DNA of 64,000 nt from assembly GCA_002633025.1 (NCBI GenBank), contig NMRB01000819.1, positions 50,848 through 114,847 on the forward strand, in the 5' to 3' direction. Position 1 is the stretch's first letter. Every line of letters begins with the position of its first letter. The notes beneath the pieces are model-generated. The model saw nothing but the letters and a program-made list of their open reading frames with translations, ran no database searches and was not told where the DNA came from. A program made the translations under genes and the position numbers. The DNA is from Notospermus geniculatus (Eukaryota > Nemertea > Pilidiophora > Heteronemertea > Lineidae). Shown piece after piece: positions 24,346 to 35,630 of the stretch.

Positions 24346-25763
24346 GGCCCGTACAATCATTTGAAAACCTGGTTAAAAATCAGAAAGGCGTTGATACATT
24401 CATCGATTCTTGGTGAGGGATACAAGAAGTGTCCATGAAATGTCACGTTGATGGAGTTCGGGGTCACATTTAAACAACTCCAGAACAATATTGTTCTCCG
24501 TCGCCGTTTTTACCGTTGCACGCAAGCAAATATGGACACAAATATTGAGGCATTATCCAGTGGTTCCAATGATTGTATAGCCTAGAGATGAAACACCCCT
24601 CTGACTTGCAGGAAAGGTAAAACAGATTGCTTTTTTCATAATGATGATGAGGAAAGTTTCACAACCGATCTTCAGAGCGTAAATCCAATATTATAATAGC
24701 ACATTGTAAATGGTAAATCGATATGCGTAATCGTGTTTGATTCGTTTTTGCATGATCAAATATCAGTCACGCTAAACAAAAAACAGCCATCACACTTGGG
24801 TCATAAAGACTAGTAAATGCATTTATTTGAATTTTGTAACACAAATGCACTAGACAGTGCTGTACATATCTGAAGCAAAAGCATTTGCTAGTCTTTTTTA
24901 CACCACCCATTTTGTATGCATATTTCCTTGTAGCAAAAAATCCTTATAGTCTGGTAGATTCTATGGAATCGTGAATGGTGCACTCTCTTCCAACTGCCCT
25001 GCTTTCATCTATTTCATTCTTATTAGCGTCATAAAACCCTGACGGAACCTTCTGTTGGAAATGGCATACGCTACCCGGTATGAAATTTACCGATGAATCG
25101 ACGATGGACAAGGAACAACCCAGCTTTCCTGGCATAATTATAAAACATATCATCAGGTGCGAATGTCACGCCAGCAATTTGGGCCAACTGATCGAGCGAT
25201 ACCGGCGTCTCACAAACGGTGAACACAACAGCCAATGAAATGACCAAGAATGTTGCTTGAAGCTGGTCGTTGTCTGCCTGATTTTGTCCGGTTTGGGCAG
25301 TTTCTGCCTTAAGGACGGCGCTTCTCCTTAATGCTCGCCTCAATGCAATGATTAATGCTGTGTTCAGAATATACATTAGGATCATGATCAGTGGGCCTAG
25401 GGCAATACCGATGATGTACAGATAGCTGGAGTATTTCCTGATCAACAAGTTGTTAATTCGGAGCATTGTCTCGACACGGTCAGTGCAGCGATTTGTCCTT
25501 AGTTCAAGGCCTAATAACCAGTATTGAGGCATAAAGCAAACGATCGAAATGCCTACAATTAACACGACGACTATCCCGAGGTTCCTTTCTGTCAGATGAG
25601 ATCTTGCTTAAGAATCTCTCGAAAGTTGTGAGCACAATCAACCAATTTCTTATCAAAAGGGTTATATTATATATTGGATAAAATGCGTAAAAAATAACCG
25701 ATCCTATCAAGTTGTCCGGCATCATAAAGACAACCAGCGGTTGAGTAGCGTAAATAAACCAAT

Positions 25764-26225
25764 ATCGTACCTCAAGTAAGTTTCCGTGAATGTGATTGGC
25801 CGAGAGCGGTCACGTGACCGGTGGACATTTCGGCATGTTCGCCCGGAAAATATTTCCGGTTGGAATGTTTTCCCGCAAAATGCTTCGAGACGGCCCCACG
25901 TCCGCCATTTTGTTTCTCGCTTCAAATAACACGGCGGTTTTTCAATCAAAATCGTCGAAATACCAGTCAATATTGTCAGCTTTTGTGATCATCAACAGCA
26001 TGGGGTAACTGTTAACATTTTCCTGAACACAATAGCCCAAACTTGTCGCACGTTAGCTCACAATTTCAAAGAAATGCAAGCGAACGGCGCCGATGTGGGC
26101 CCAGTGTCGTGCGTTCATCTAGGTCCGCATCGACATTACATTAGGCGTGGTGCAGCGCAATGCGGATCATTTGAGTGATGATATACGCCACGAGAACTTC
26201 TCTCTGATGACTTTCGGTACGATAT
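25764..26225. mobile_element. Inverted-repeat element inside the GPCR relic
   Basis: The ends AATATCGTACC (about 25766) and GGTACGATAT (about 26216) are complementary, and together with the adjoining hairpin they interrupt the TM2-TM3 region. The exact ends are uncertain because the next element abuts directly. Confidence 0.5.
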
Positions 26226-26372
26226 AAAAAATGGTGCCCGTCGTGTCGGGCGGTAGAGCGAAATGTCACCCCTCGAAAGCAATGTTGCCCTCGGCTAGCG
26301 CCTCGGGCAACATGGCTTTCTCGGGGTGACATTTCGCTCTACCGCCCGACACGACGGGCACCATTTTTATAA
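26222..26372. mobile_element. Snapback hairpin MITE with 45-bp perfect arms
   Basis: Near-perfect palindrome: AAAAATGGTGCCCGTCGTGT on the left and its complement on the right, with inner arms AATGTTGCCC/GGGCAACAT and the loop CTCGGCTAGCGCCTCGGG. The loop is nearly the same as in the 13399-13550 hairpin. It sits at the right edge of the insertion in the GPCR relic. Confidence 0.8.
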
Positions 26373-26496
26373 TGTCGGATGGAGAAATAGACCAGACAGG
26401 TGATCAGGAAACAGAGGTCGTTTCCGGCAATGATTCACAGTAGAAAAACTGCTGTGGAACTGCTTTGCAGCGCGCGCATAACGATCGGATTAAATA

Positions 26497-26886
26497 CTGT
26501 ATAATATGACTTATCCGGCCACCGCGGCCAACCTGCGAACCACGGGAATTATTGACTATACACGACCCAGGCCAAGTTATAAAAGGCCTAGTCAGGGTTA
26601 CATGTTCAATGGAAATCGTCTTACGCCTGGTGAGCATCGTAATGGATATCCCGCGGTGAGGGTCAGTTTCACTTTTGTCAAAATGAATTGACCAGTACCA
26701 TTTGTAAATGATGTCAATTAAACCTAGGCCTACTGTGGAATAAAACTGCGGTATGCCGTTGAAAAGAAACTCAAGTGATGTGTAACCCTGACTAGGCCTT
26801 TCATAACTTGGCCTGGATCGTGTATAGTCAATAATTCGCGAGGTTCGCAGGTTGGCCGCGGTGGCCGGATAAGTCATATTATACAG
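26497..26886. mobile_element. TA-flanked MITE with ~110-bp arms
   Basis: The arms start CTGTATAATATGACTTATCC and end with the complement, near-perfect for about 110 bp. TA dinucleotides at 26495-26496 and 26887-26888 fit a Tc1/mariner-type target. It lies within the GPCR relic. Confidence 0.75.
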
Positions 26887-26892
26887 TATATT

Positions 26893-27740
26893 GGGCCGTA
26901 TTCATCATGTTCATAAAGGGTGATCATCGCGCGATTAGCCTAGACGCGGATCTTGTACGCTGGTTAAAACAGGTTTGTACGCGTGTGGATAAACACCCTT
27001 GATGATCGCAATTCACAACAGGAGATGATCGGCCGTTTATCTGTCCGCGTCTAACTTCCCGCTAAATCACCGATTTTCTTGCTGCGGGCATTCCCAGTCA
27101 CTGAAAGATCATGTAACGAAGTACGTAACATGTCAGAACAAAGGTCCCGGTCATGCATGGCACCGTAATTTTTGATTGCGCGCCGGACGCCAATGGTTTT
27201 GCGTCGACGTATGAACTAGGCTTAACAGCCCAACATGTCGAAAAAACGAGCTGACAATTTTGCAGCCAATCAGCAGATGTGGCTAATTGAAACATTCGAA
27301 AAGATGTGATTGAAAACAAACGTTCAGATGCTACAGGCAATCAGAAGAAGCAAAAGTGGCATGGGATGCTGTAGCACGTTATTCCTGGATTTGTATGATA
27401 TGTAAAAACACGCAAATCAACAGGCGCCTTCGTTCTGCTTCTTCCCATGCTTCCTCTGCACCTAATTCGAGGATACGGAGTGGATTCATTGCCAAGCTTC
27501 AGCGCGCCTAAGGCGAAATGACAGTTTGTACGCGAGATAAACAAGCCCCTTGGGACGTTTAACATTTCTTTTGTTACTTGCACGTGGGTGTCTACTTTTG
27601 TACGTTGGTTAAACGTCTCTTGATCTCATCACTCTTTATAAAATGCTGTCTAACTTGAACGTGCGATTATCCCCTGTTTAGTCAGCGTTTTTGCAAGTTA
27701 GTCGCGTCTAAGAGAAAAACACCCTTTATGAATATGGCCC
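26893..27740. mobile_element. 848-bp element with GGGCC ends in the GPCR relic
   Basis: Ends GGGCCGTATTCAT and ATGAATATGGCCC, flanked by ATT on both sides (26890-26892 and 27741-27743), a 3-bp duplication. The GPCR sequence resumes at once with TTTAGTACAATTCC. No coding sequence was recognised inside. The end motif resembles the small foldback at 4616-4742. Confidence 0.7.
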
Positions 27741-28559
27741 ATTTAGTACAATTCCTATGAAAATAACTGGCGTTATCCCGCACATATATAAATAAAAGAC
27801 GTCGGCATAGACTTTTCTGTGTGGGCATTTGTATGTCAATGTGTCCTCGGTGGTAGCTACCGCGACGTCTTCGTCTGCCATATTCCCCAGGTCAGTAGAA
27901 ATAGCTTTTCTATAGAGAAAAAAACATCAAAGGAGTAACCTGCAGAACTTTTTATCACGACGGGGGCGCTGCGAGCGGTCGCACGGTGGGACACGGATGT
28001 GACGCCTAAAATGTACAACCGCTCACAGCGCCCCCTAGTAATGCTAGTTTGCAGGTTTCTCATTGCAGTGTCAGTGCCCACTCTTGTCATCTCCAACCCT
28101 CCGCGCTTTTTTACGAATTCGAACGTCAATAATTGCTTTGAAAACAACAGAATGTGAAATTCATTGCTTTCGGCACTGACACTATTGTATTTCACTTTAA
28201 AACATTTAGGCCTACCAACCGATTTGAAATGTAAAACCGTATCGAGGCATGCTTGCCAGAGTTGGTTAAATGCACTCGCCGACATACTGTTTTCAGGGAT
28301 TCTGCCAGAGGGGGGCAAGTGCCCCTCCTCAGCAAAGCTGAGGGGGGCTTGCCCCCCCCCTCAGCTTTGCTGAGTAATGTTTTTTTAAACAACTTTTTTT
28401 ATGCTACATGAGGAAGAAAGAGAAGAAGAGAAGAGTATCATCATCATTTTTATGCTACATGAGGCTGAAAGAGAAGAAGAAAAGAGTATTATCATCAATG
28501 TCCTATTACTTTTAAATCCCTGTCTTCTTCTATACATAGTACCAGGTAAAGCAAAGTTA

Positions 28560-29519
28560 CTACACCAGAATTCTCCTATTGGGTTTAAGATCCCTCCAAA
28601 TGTTTAGGACGGCGTCGAAGTCCACAGCTCTCATTAGAGGTCCTTCAATTGATATCCCCATGAGATGATCAAGGTTTTTTGCTGAAAGTCGGCTTCTCAG
28701 CCTTGTTTTAATCATCTTCATATCACTGAAGGACCTCTCAACGGTAGCTGTGGACACCGGCAAACACAATGCTATGCTGAGAAGCTTGGACAGATTCGGA
28801 TACAGGACCACACCCATTTCGGGCTTAGAGAGGTCCTGCAGAACATCACGTGCACATTGTCCTTGGTATGTTGAAGCCATCAGTTTTTTCAAAGCACGTC
28901 ACTCAACTTGCGTTTCCTCTTTGTCAATGTCCGGCCCAACTGTCTTAGATTGCTCCACCCCGTATGTTCAGGACCTCAGAAGTTGGATTACCGTAAAAGT
29001 CAATCAGTGTCTGAAGTTTGTCATTGCCATAGTCACGGAGACTCTCAACTGCAGCAGGAATGAGCTTCGAATTGAAAATTGACATGCATTCAAGCAAACG
29101 CGATGCTTGGTCAAATCTACTGTGGACGTTGTTAATTACTGTTTTAATGTAGGGTGCACCAACATTTGTGAAAAACTGCCCCAAACTTTCATCACTACAC
29201 GGGATAGACATTTTTTTTCGCAGCACTGTTTTATGTCCTTGGCATTTTCCCCTTGGGCAGGATTTGCCAACAGATCTTCTAGGGCCTCTACACAAGTGCT
29301 ATTAACTTCTGTCTGAAGGTACGTGTTGTCGAGGGACTTGGCTTGCATCACTCTGCTGAGTCTTGTAACCGGCTCCAGTAGGTCTGACATCACATGGATT
29401 GTGGCTACGAACTTGAGCGTATTCACCCTTGGCTTCTGGATCCCCTGAAAGGGCATGTTCTTTTTCGGAACATTTTTCCCAACTAATTTTTCATTTAGTT
29501 GCAGGTGTTTGATCTTCAT
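28560..29519 (-). pseudogene. Decayed hAT-type transposase
   Basis: The last 110 residues (28892-28560) form a good hAT C-terminal dimerisation domain: YPNLSKLLSIALCLPVSTAT, VERSFSDMKMIKTRLRSRL and the LDHLMGISIEGP end. Upstream, 29519-28945 gives a collinear transposase body, but the frame changes twice, so there is no single open frame. The first about 20 codons at 29519 fall in a dispersed repeat shared with 40.8-41.7 kb, not in transposase sequence. No N-terminal zinc finger is visible. The architecture resembles zinc-finger/hAT proteins seen in animals, but this copy is dead. Confidence 0.8.
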
Positions 29520-29882
29520 GTTCAGGTATAATATTTTATAATGTGAACTACATAATCATGAAAGAAAAATGTGACATTAGTTTCATTAATTAGGAAAACA
29601 AAAAATAAAGAGCATTTGCAAAATGTCTGAAATCAGCATGAAAGCAGTGAAATTATTCCCTAATGTTTGTTGTACTGGGAGAGTAATGGTATTATTTATC
29701 ATTCATCATAAAATCGTTACTGAACGTATTGGTTTTGCTGAAATATGTGCATAAAATCTGTGATTTTCTTCATTTCTGCACCCCTATTTATGTGGGGGGA
29801 GAACAGAACGGCACAGGCCTGTCAGATTTGAATGGAATGCTGTGGTAAAGATTATGATCAATATCAGTTACAACATGTATAA
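29478..29882. repeat. Dispersed repeat, solo arm of the 40765-41721 foldback
   Basis: About 400 bp with high identity, in the same order, to the left arm (about 40798-41200) and inverted to the right arm (about 41290-41695) of the foldback element. Shared words include CTACTGGGAG-type and AATCATGAAAGAAAAAT. It overlaps the 5' end of the hAT relic, suggesting it is a terminal part of that element or was captured by it. Confidence 0.75.
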
Positions 29883-29916
29883 TCAACCATGACGTGTAGG
29901 TAGGCTTATCAGATAT

Positions 29917-30200
29917 AGCGGCCAACCGATCAAAATTTCAATGGCACCATCTGATTGGTTGAGCCCGAAAACCTAGGGATAGGCATTGGAATCGTCCTTC
30001 TATCTTCTTTAAGTACGAAGATATGGGCGAAAATAGGTGAAGAATGGCGGCCATCTTGGAATTCAATATGGCGGCCAACCGATGAAAATTCCAATGGCAC
30101 CATCTGATTGGTCGGCACCGAAAGCCTAGGGATAGACGTTAGAATTAAGTCACTATCATCAATAATTTCGGGGATATGGCCCCAGATATGGAGATTTTGG
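29917..30200. repeat. Two diverged ~148-bp tandem units
   Basis: GCGGCCAACCGAT and AATGGCACCATCTGATTGGT occur at about 29919 and again at about 30067, each followed by a CCTAGGGATAG word. An old tandem duplication, non-coding. Confidence 0.7.
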
Positions 30201-30444
30201 CAGCCATTTTGAAATCCAATATGGCGGCACTTCCGGTGACGTGAAAAATTGGGAACATGCCTTTCCTGACACCCTGGGTGGTCAACATTATCTCCTGAAA
30301 ATTTCAAAGAATGTATATGATTTTGCATATAAAACTCATTTTGTAGACATAAGGTGACGGACTAAGTAAGCAGGAAATGGAATTGTTGGAAATTTGGCGC
30401 CGGACAGCATTGGCCGATTCTGGCGCTGAAGTAAATGTGCCTAA

Positions 30445-30594
30445 AGGCGGTGACAGACTAGTGCGTACGCGACGCGGAGCGACGCGTTTTCTTTTGTGTT
30501 TTTGCGCTCCACTGCACATGGTGCTCAGTAGTGCCTGAAAACACAAAAGAAAACGCTTAGCTCCGCGCCGCGTCGCGCTAGTCTGTCACCGGCT
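30445..30594. mobile_element. PIF/Harbinger-like MITE with TAA target
   Basis: The ends AGGCGGTGACAGACTAG and CTAGTCTGTCACCGGCT are complementary, with TAA at 30442-30444 and 30595-30597. The inner arms share the AACGCGTCGC and AAAACGC words. A related element with the same ends spans 35631-36709. Confidence 0.75.
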
Positions 30595-31610
30595 TAATCA
30601 GAGAGCGTCGTTCTCAGTCGCCTTAAGATTACAGGCATAAGCCTAGTTCATACTTCGACGCACGACCATCGCCGGCGACCGTTGCTTTCACCGAAAAGTA
30701 TCGTGGGTTTATTCATTTTGATGAGAAAACGTAATGTGATAGAAAGTTGGTTTTATTCCCGACTTCTTGACGTTGAATTCTCCTTACGTCCATTCAGATG
30801 GCGTCATCACACGCGGCCATGGTGAGCTGCTGTATTAAAGCACCACGGTATTGCCACTTTCTGTCGACAGCCGGCGCCACCGTACCCGTTCTCCAATACT
30901 GTAGTTAAGCCTTTCGACCCAGTGTTGGAGAATGTATGATTACACTACTACAATGCACGTAGTAGCATGCGTAGTTTACCAAGTCGTCACATAGAGGTCT
31001 CTCTTAACGCGGGTAGGTGTAACGCAGGATTGGGAAGCAATACTGTGGTCCTTAATGGAGTCGCCAAAAATCCACTTTTCCAAAGCCGGTGTAACGTTTT
31101 TGAGCGTTCCCCATCTGCGAGTGTTCCCCTGCTATTGTCTGACGGAATAAGCCGCGACTCGACACTGGAGGACACACAGAGAAACGTGTCGATCTATCTG
31201 CCAGTGTTTCCAGAACAATAGGGGGAACACTGGCACACGGAAACACTGAAAAACTTTACACCTGTCAGTCATGCTTCGACGCCGCAGCCGATTGGGTTCC
31301 ACGGTGTTCCCACGTTTCGACGGAACTGAGGTTGATCACGGTCGGTAATTTAACATTTGATGCACTGCTAGTCTACTCATTTCATGACTTTATATCAGCC
31401 AGCGCAGTAAGTAGGCTCATCCATGTCATGTGCTGATGCGCATGTATGATGTATGTACTTCACAACGGCATGACAGGCGACTGGACGATAGTGAACACGA
31501 AGTAGGCCTAGGCTCAGGCAGTATGTACTACCAATTCAAAATGTCCCTGCCTCGGTGTATGGTAGTGATACTAATTTCGAGCGCAAAATTAACCCCCGCC
31601 TGCGTTTCAT

Positions 31611-32645
31611 CTATTTCATTCTAATTAGCCCAAAGAAACTCTGACGAAACGTTCTGTTGGAGATAGCATACGCTACAAAATTTACTGCGGAATCGAAAAT
31701 GACCAGCAGCAACCCACCTTTTCTGGCGTAATTAAAAAAAAGGTCATCAGCTGAGAATGACACACCCGCAATTTGGGCCAACTGATCGAGAGATACCGGC
31801 GTCTCACAAACAGTGAACACAACAGCCAATGAAATGACCATGACAGTCGCTTGTATTTGGTCGTTGTCGGCCTGATTTGGTTTGGTTTGCGCTCCGGATT
31901 TGGCCTTCATGAATTTCCTTCCGCTCAGCGCCCGCCTCAATGCGATGATTAACGCTGTGTTAAGAATATATATAAGGATGAGCGGACCGAAGGCAATACC
32001 AACGATGTAAAGAAAGTGGCCATACGCGTGGTCCCAGTCGTTAATTCGGAGCATTGTTTCATGGCTACCAAAACAGTGATTTGTTCTCATTTCAAGGCCC
32101 AAAGACCAGAATTTAGGGATATAACAAACAACGGAAACGCTTATGACAAACATAGCAACTCTCCCGACATTCTTTTTGGTTGAGTGAGCTCTGGCCCACA
32201 GAGGGAAGCCAATGCTCAAGAATCTCTCGAAAGTTGTGAGCACAACCAACCAATTTCTTACCTGCAGAGTCATGAAATAAAATGGCAGCGACGCATAGAA
32301 TATTGCTGGTCCTATATCAGAGTCTGGCATGGTGAAGACAACCAACGGTCGAGTGACGTAAACAAGCATATGTCGAATGGAGAAATAGATTAAACAGGTG
32401 ATTAGAAAGCAGAGGTCGTTTCCGGCAATTATGCGCAGTAGGAATATTGCCGTGGAACCGCTGCGCAGCGCACGCATGCGCAGAATGATCAGGTTGAGAA
32501 TATTTAGTACAATTCCAATGAGAATAACTGGTGTTATTCCGCACATATATAAATAAAAAACGTCGGCGAAGACTTCACTGTACGGACATGTATCTGTTAG
32601 TGGATTGTCCTTTGTTGTAGCTACCGAGACGTTTTTCACTGTCAT
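31611..32645 (-). CDS. Rhodopsin-like GPCR, single exon (intact family member)
   Basis: 344 residues, intact. Extracellular N-terminus with one N-glycosylation motif (NVS, 5-7) and Cys20. TM1 includes GIVLNILN (44-51), TM2 AGNDLCFL (74-81). ERF (140-142) replaces DRY and is followed by the basic second loop ARAHSTKK. TM5 ends in a long basic third loop (ALRRALSGRKFMKAKS, 237-250). TM6 has CETP (280-283) in place of CWxP, and TM7 has DSAVNFVAY (318-326) in place of NPxxY. Cys191 is in the second extracellular loop. The overall look is FMRFamide-receptor-like orphan; no ligand can be named. It is the reference for three more copies in the window (25.0-27.9, 52.1-53.1 and 56.9-58.0 kb) and carries a conserved upstream flank. 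Confidence 0.88.
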   Translation of the reverse strand: MTVKNVSVATTKDNPLTDTCPYSEVFADVFYLYMCGITPVILIGIVLNILNLIILRMRALRSGSTAIFLLRIIAGNDLCFLITCLIYFSIRHMLVYVTRPLVVFTMPDSDIGPAIFYASLPFYFMTLQVRNWLVVLTTFERFLSIGFPLWARAHSTKKNVGRVAMFVISVSVVCYIPKFWSLGLEMRTNHCFGSHETMLRINDWDHAYGHFLYIVGIAFGPLILIYILNTALIIALRRALSGRKFMKAKSGAQTKPNQADNDQIQATVMVISLAVVFTVCETPVSLDQLAQIAGVSFSADDLFFNYARKGGLLLVIFDSAVNFVAYAISNRTFRQSFFGLIRMK

Positions 32646-33015
32646 TTTTCTCGGGACAGATGATTCCGCTTTTTTTTAGACGAACTGACTGACTGACGCA
32701 CTTTCCATGCGTTTTCTGATCTTCCGTGTTGCCTTCAGAATGTCTGACATATGTTGCTCGTTGTTTTTGTGATGGGCACCGGTTTTTCACTTCAAAACAT
32801 TTACCAACAAATTTGAAATGAAAGTAAGTGCAAACAGTTCAAAACTATATGTATTCAACGAAGCAGGCAACCGCTCTTTATCGAGCAGATACATCCGCAA
32901 ATAGTGTTTAGGTAGAATCGTATGACGTGGGGCATCATCGCTAAGGTGGCATACTAATCGCTACAAGTTGTGCACAAACGTGTTCCTTTATTCCTTTTGT
33001 GTCCCAGGGCCTTAA

Positions 33016-33132
33016 AGCCCGTATTCTAGAAGCCGCCTTAACTCCAAGGTCCACTTTAAACTTTTGCATTCTGCCTTGCAAACAATAGCTATAGGTAAAC
33101 CTTAGAGTTAAGGAAGCTTCCAGAATACGACC
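33016..33132. mobile_element. Small foldback MITE
   Basis: It begins CCCGTATTCTAGAAGCCGCC and ends GGAAGCTTCCAGAATACG, with TTAACTC/GAGTTAA inner arms. It is absent at the matching place in the duplicate flank near 53480. Confidence 0.65.
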
Positions 33133-33147
33133 CTAAAACTTAGCGTA

Positions 33148-33622
33148 CATCGGCCTTGCGACTGAAGCAACTTCCTGCAACGGCGTTTCCAACAACGGTT
33201 GGCGACTACGTGGAACCAGCAGCAACTGATCAGATGCTCAAACAGGCCGATGTGTGCGCACTGGCAAAGCTAGCGCCGACCGTTGCCGCTAGTTCCGGCC
33301 AGTTACTCATGTTCTACTCGTTGCCAACGGTTGCTTCTAGTCGTCTTCAGTCGCATCCGATGTACGCGCGCTGGCAATGGATTTCCTCGTTTGTGGAGCA
33401 CACCAGTCCTGGTCACGTAAATGTTTATCACATGATTGCCGAGTGGTCCAATCGGAAGACATCGACAATCTCTGTGTAGCATTCAGTACCATTGCCTGTC
33501 CGCTGTGCGCGCTCCAGATTGAAGACCGGATTGTGCCAATGACCTGTCAAAATCGATGTGCGCGGAACGCGTACATCGATAACGACTGTTGCGTTCAGTT
33601 GCTTCCAGTCGCAAGGCCGATG
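33148..33622. mobile_element. Inverted-repeat element with TA target
   Basis: The ends CATCGGCCTTGCGACTG and CAGTCGCAAGGCCGATG are complementary, with TA on each side (33146-33147 and 33623-33624). It is absent from the duplicated flank at 53.5 kb, giving an empty-site comparison. The open frame inside has no recognisable domain. Confidence 0.7.
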
Positions 33623-33636
33623 TAGGCTGGCTTAAG

Positions 33637-33697
33637 TGTGATTATACTTATCCTTTATTCAACACAAAAAATAAGTATCACACTTAGACTTAAGCAT
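33637..33697. repeat. Hairpin shared by two GPCR 5' flanks
   Basis: The outer arms pair a TAAGTGTGA word with TCACACTTA, and the inner arms pair ACTTATCCTTT with AAAATAAGT. A counterpart lies at 53500-53560, so the hairpin was present before the GPCR region duplicated. Confidence 0.65.
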
Positions 33698-34110
33698 GTT
33701 TATGTATATGGACACAGGGTCGTAATATGGGACCAATACTGATAAATCTCCGTCAACATGGTCAATTCTCCCGCATGCTCCTTGCAGATGAAATCGCTGC
33801 GATTGGATTACCTAATTTTGGAGATGAGTCTACAGAGGAACTTCCGCATGAAATGTCACGTCGATTTTAGGGTCGCATCCATGAGTATACTTTCCCTGCA
33901 AGGATGAATGTTGTGCGATGCCGGCGTTCTCTCTTGTCAATGAAAAATCATATTACGTGTCTTCAGATTATGTAGCTACCTGTAGGGTACCAGAGGCATA
34001 AAGAGAGAAACTTGCACATCGGGCCCTGAAGGTTTACTTTTTTTTCATTCGCGGTGTGCAATCATTATCAATCGATTTGTACGTGTAATAACTGTTCGTT
34101 GGTAACTTGA

Positions 34111-35630
34111 CATTAGTGAGGTTTTGCAAATATATCGAAACACGAAGTACGAAATACGAAATTCAACTTCATTTCCAGGACCTAATGTATTTCTGGACAA
34201 GTATGCTCCCACAAATGTCCCTGCTGTCAGTGCTTCTTTTAGCATATCATGTAAGACCGAGAACGTTATGGTAGGCTACATCTTGAATTTTTAAATTGGC
34301 AGGGGCTATTTGCACAGCATGCTGTGTAACTGGGGAGTGAATTCGTATTTACACAGCAAGTACGTATTTAATATTCATAAGCATCGTTAATTTCTGCCCC
34401 GCCCACATTTTGCTGTGTAAATTAGGAAAATATGATATTCTCACAGCGAAATTTTAGAATTCGGCAAAATGAGCGATGCATGGCCACTTGAAGCGGCAAC
34501 TACATGTACCAGCTTAGAACGAATGCTACTTCGGCCTGTTTCGATCTCAGTAGATTAACGTTTGATTCTGGGCAAGTGCATGGCCAGGTTTTGCTGTATG
34601 TCCCCTACGTGTACTCTGCCCAGGGTGCCCTTGACAAACATTTGTCATCACAACATCTCTTATCACTCAAATAATGGAAGATGTTCTTACTCCGATAGGT
34701 GCCTAGGTCATTGCCAGGTCCGTCATCAGGTATTGCAGCCTGTTTCTGTGTGATGACCCAAGCCTTAGATACCTATACATGTATATTTGTGACGCATGCC
34801 GAGGTTCTGTCGGTTTTCGTCAGTCGCATTTAATGTCTGGGTGTTGTTCTACAAAAAATCGGGTATTTTGCCAAACTTTTGGGTACAATATGTGAATTGA
34901 CCATGTTGACTGAGTTTGCGTATTTTGCCAATGTTTTGGGTACAATATGTTAATGGACTGATATTGGTTCACTAGAGTGACCATTATTTTCATCCTTGAT
35001 TTTCTGTCACGGTTGATGTTCGCGGATTTTCTGAACCGTGGTATAACCTTTCCGGCTGAAATTTGGAGGGTATGATTTTTGTATAATAAACCCGTGTCTG
35101 CGTGGTATTTGGCAAATATTGTGGCCTGTTTTTTTTTTTATATTAGCAATTTGAGAGCTTGGAAGAGGCTATTTTTGTCCGTTTCCGCTCTAATTTCTGA
35201 AGAAGAAATTTCATTCCCTTGATACGTAAATATAACAATATAAAATTGATAACAAAGTTTCTTTTCGTTGATCACGCCGAAATAACAAGTATTTGTCATC
35301 ATTTGGGAGAAAAATTACCTTGAAGCACATCATGTGTACGAAGCTATGGAAGAATTATGTTTCTAACGGTTTTTTGTCGTCACCAAGGAATCGAGAGTTT
35401 GATATGACGTCACGATAATTGTGATGTCATAGGGTGACGTCACGCGGATGCGTCCGTGCAGATGATGTGCTGCGAGGCAGACGATCGACGTGGTTACGTC
35501 ATCGACCAAAGACCGACGTAACGTAACATCTTAACAGAGATATCTGCTGCAGTGTCATCAGCGCTGAGATTCATTGATCGTCTGCTCACCCGTCGTGCAG
35601 AGATTCACCCGCGCTGCTGACTGACTTAAG
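34111..35630. other. No gene recognised
   Basis: Mixed sequence with a short diverged tandem pair near 34862-34955 (the TTTTGGGTACAATATGT word occurs twice) and a GACGTCA-rich patch near 35400-35520. No coding signal recognised. Confidence 0.4.

Larger units (their letters stand above)
25003..27881 (-). pseudogene. GPCR relic split by transposon insertions
   Basis: Three blocks are collinear with the intact paralogue at 31611-32645. 27881-27741 gives the start (MADEDVAVATTED) through the YLYMCGITPV part of TM1. 26494-26371 gives the end of TM1 to TM2. 25768-25003 gives the rest, with recognisable NQADNDQLQATFLVISLAVV and VCETPVSLDQ of TM6. The first gap holds two elements (26497-26886 and 26893-27740) and the second holds a 25764-26225 element plus a hairpin. 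The third block also has an internal frame change near 25510-25560 and decays in TM7. It cannot make a receptor. Confidence 0.85.
32781..34110. repeat. Conserved 5' flank of the GPCR family, copy A
   Basis: Starting with TTTTTCACTTCAAAACATTT, this upstream region matches 53249-54346 and, more diverged, 63503-63840. Shared blocks include a CAAGCAGTTCAAAACTAT-like block, the 33637-33697 hairpin (absent from the third copy), TGTCACGTCGATTTTAGGGT and CAATGAAAAA. It was duplicated together with the receptor genes. It may contain the promoter, but conservation through recent duplication alone does not prove function. Confidence 0.75.

Noticed and set aside
32575-32790. 71-codon frame overlapping the GPCR start
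   Set aside because: A different frame over the receptor's N-terminus and flank; the paralogues do not preserve it.
33156-33479. 107-codon frame upstream of the intact GPCR
   Set aside because: It lies inside a TA-flanked inverted-repeat element and is absent from the duplicate locus.
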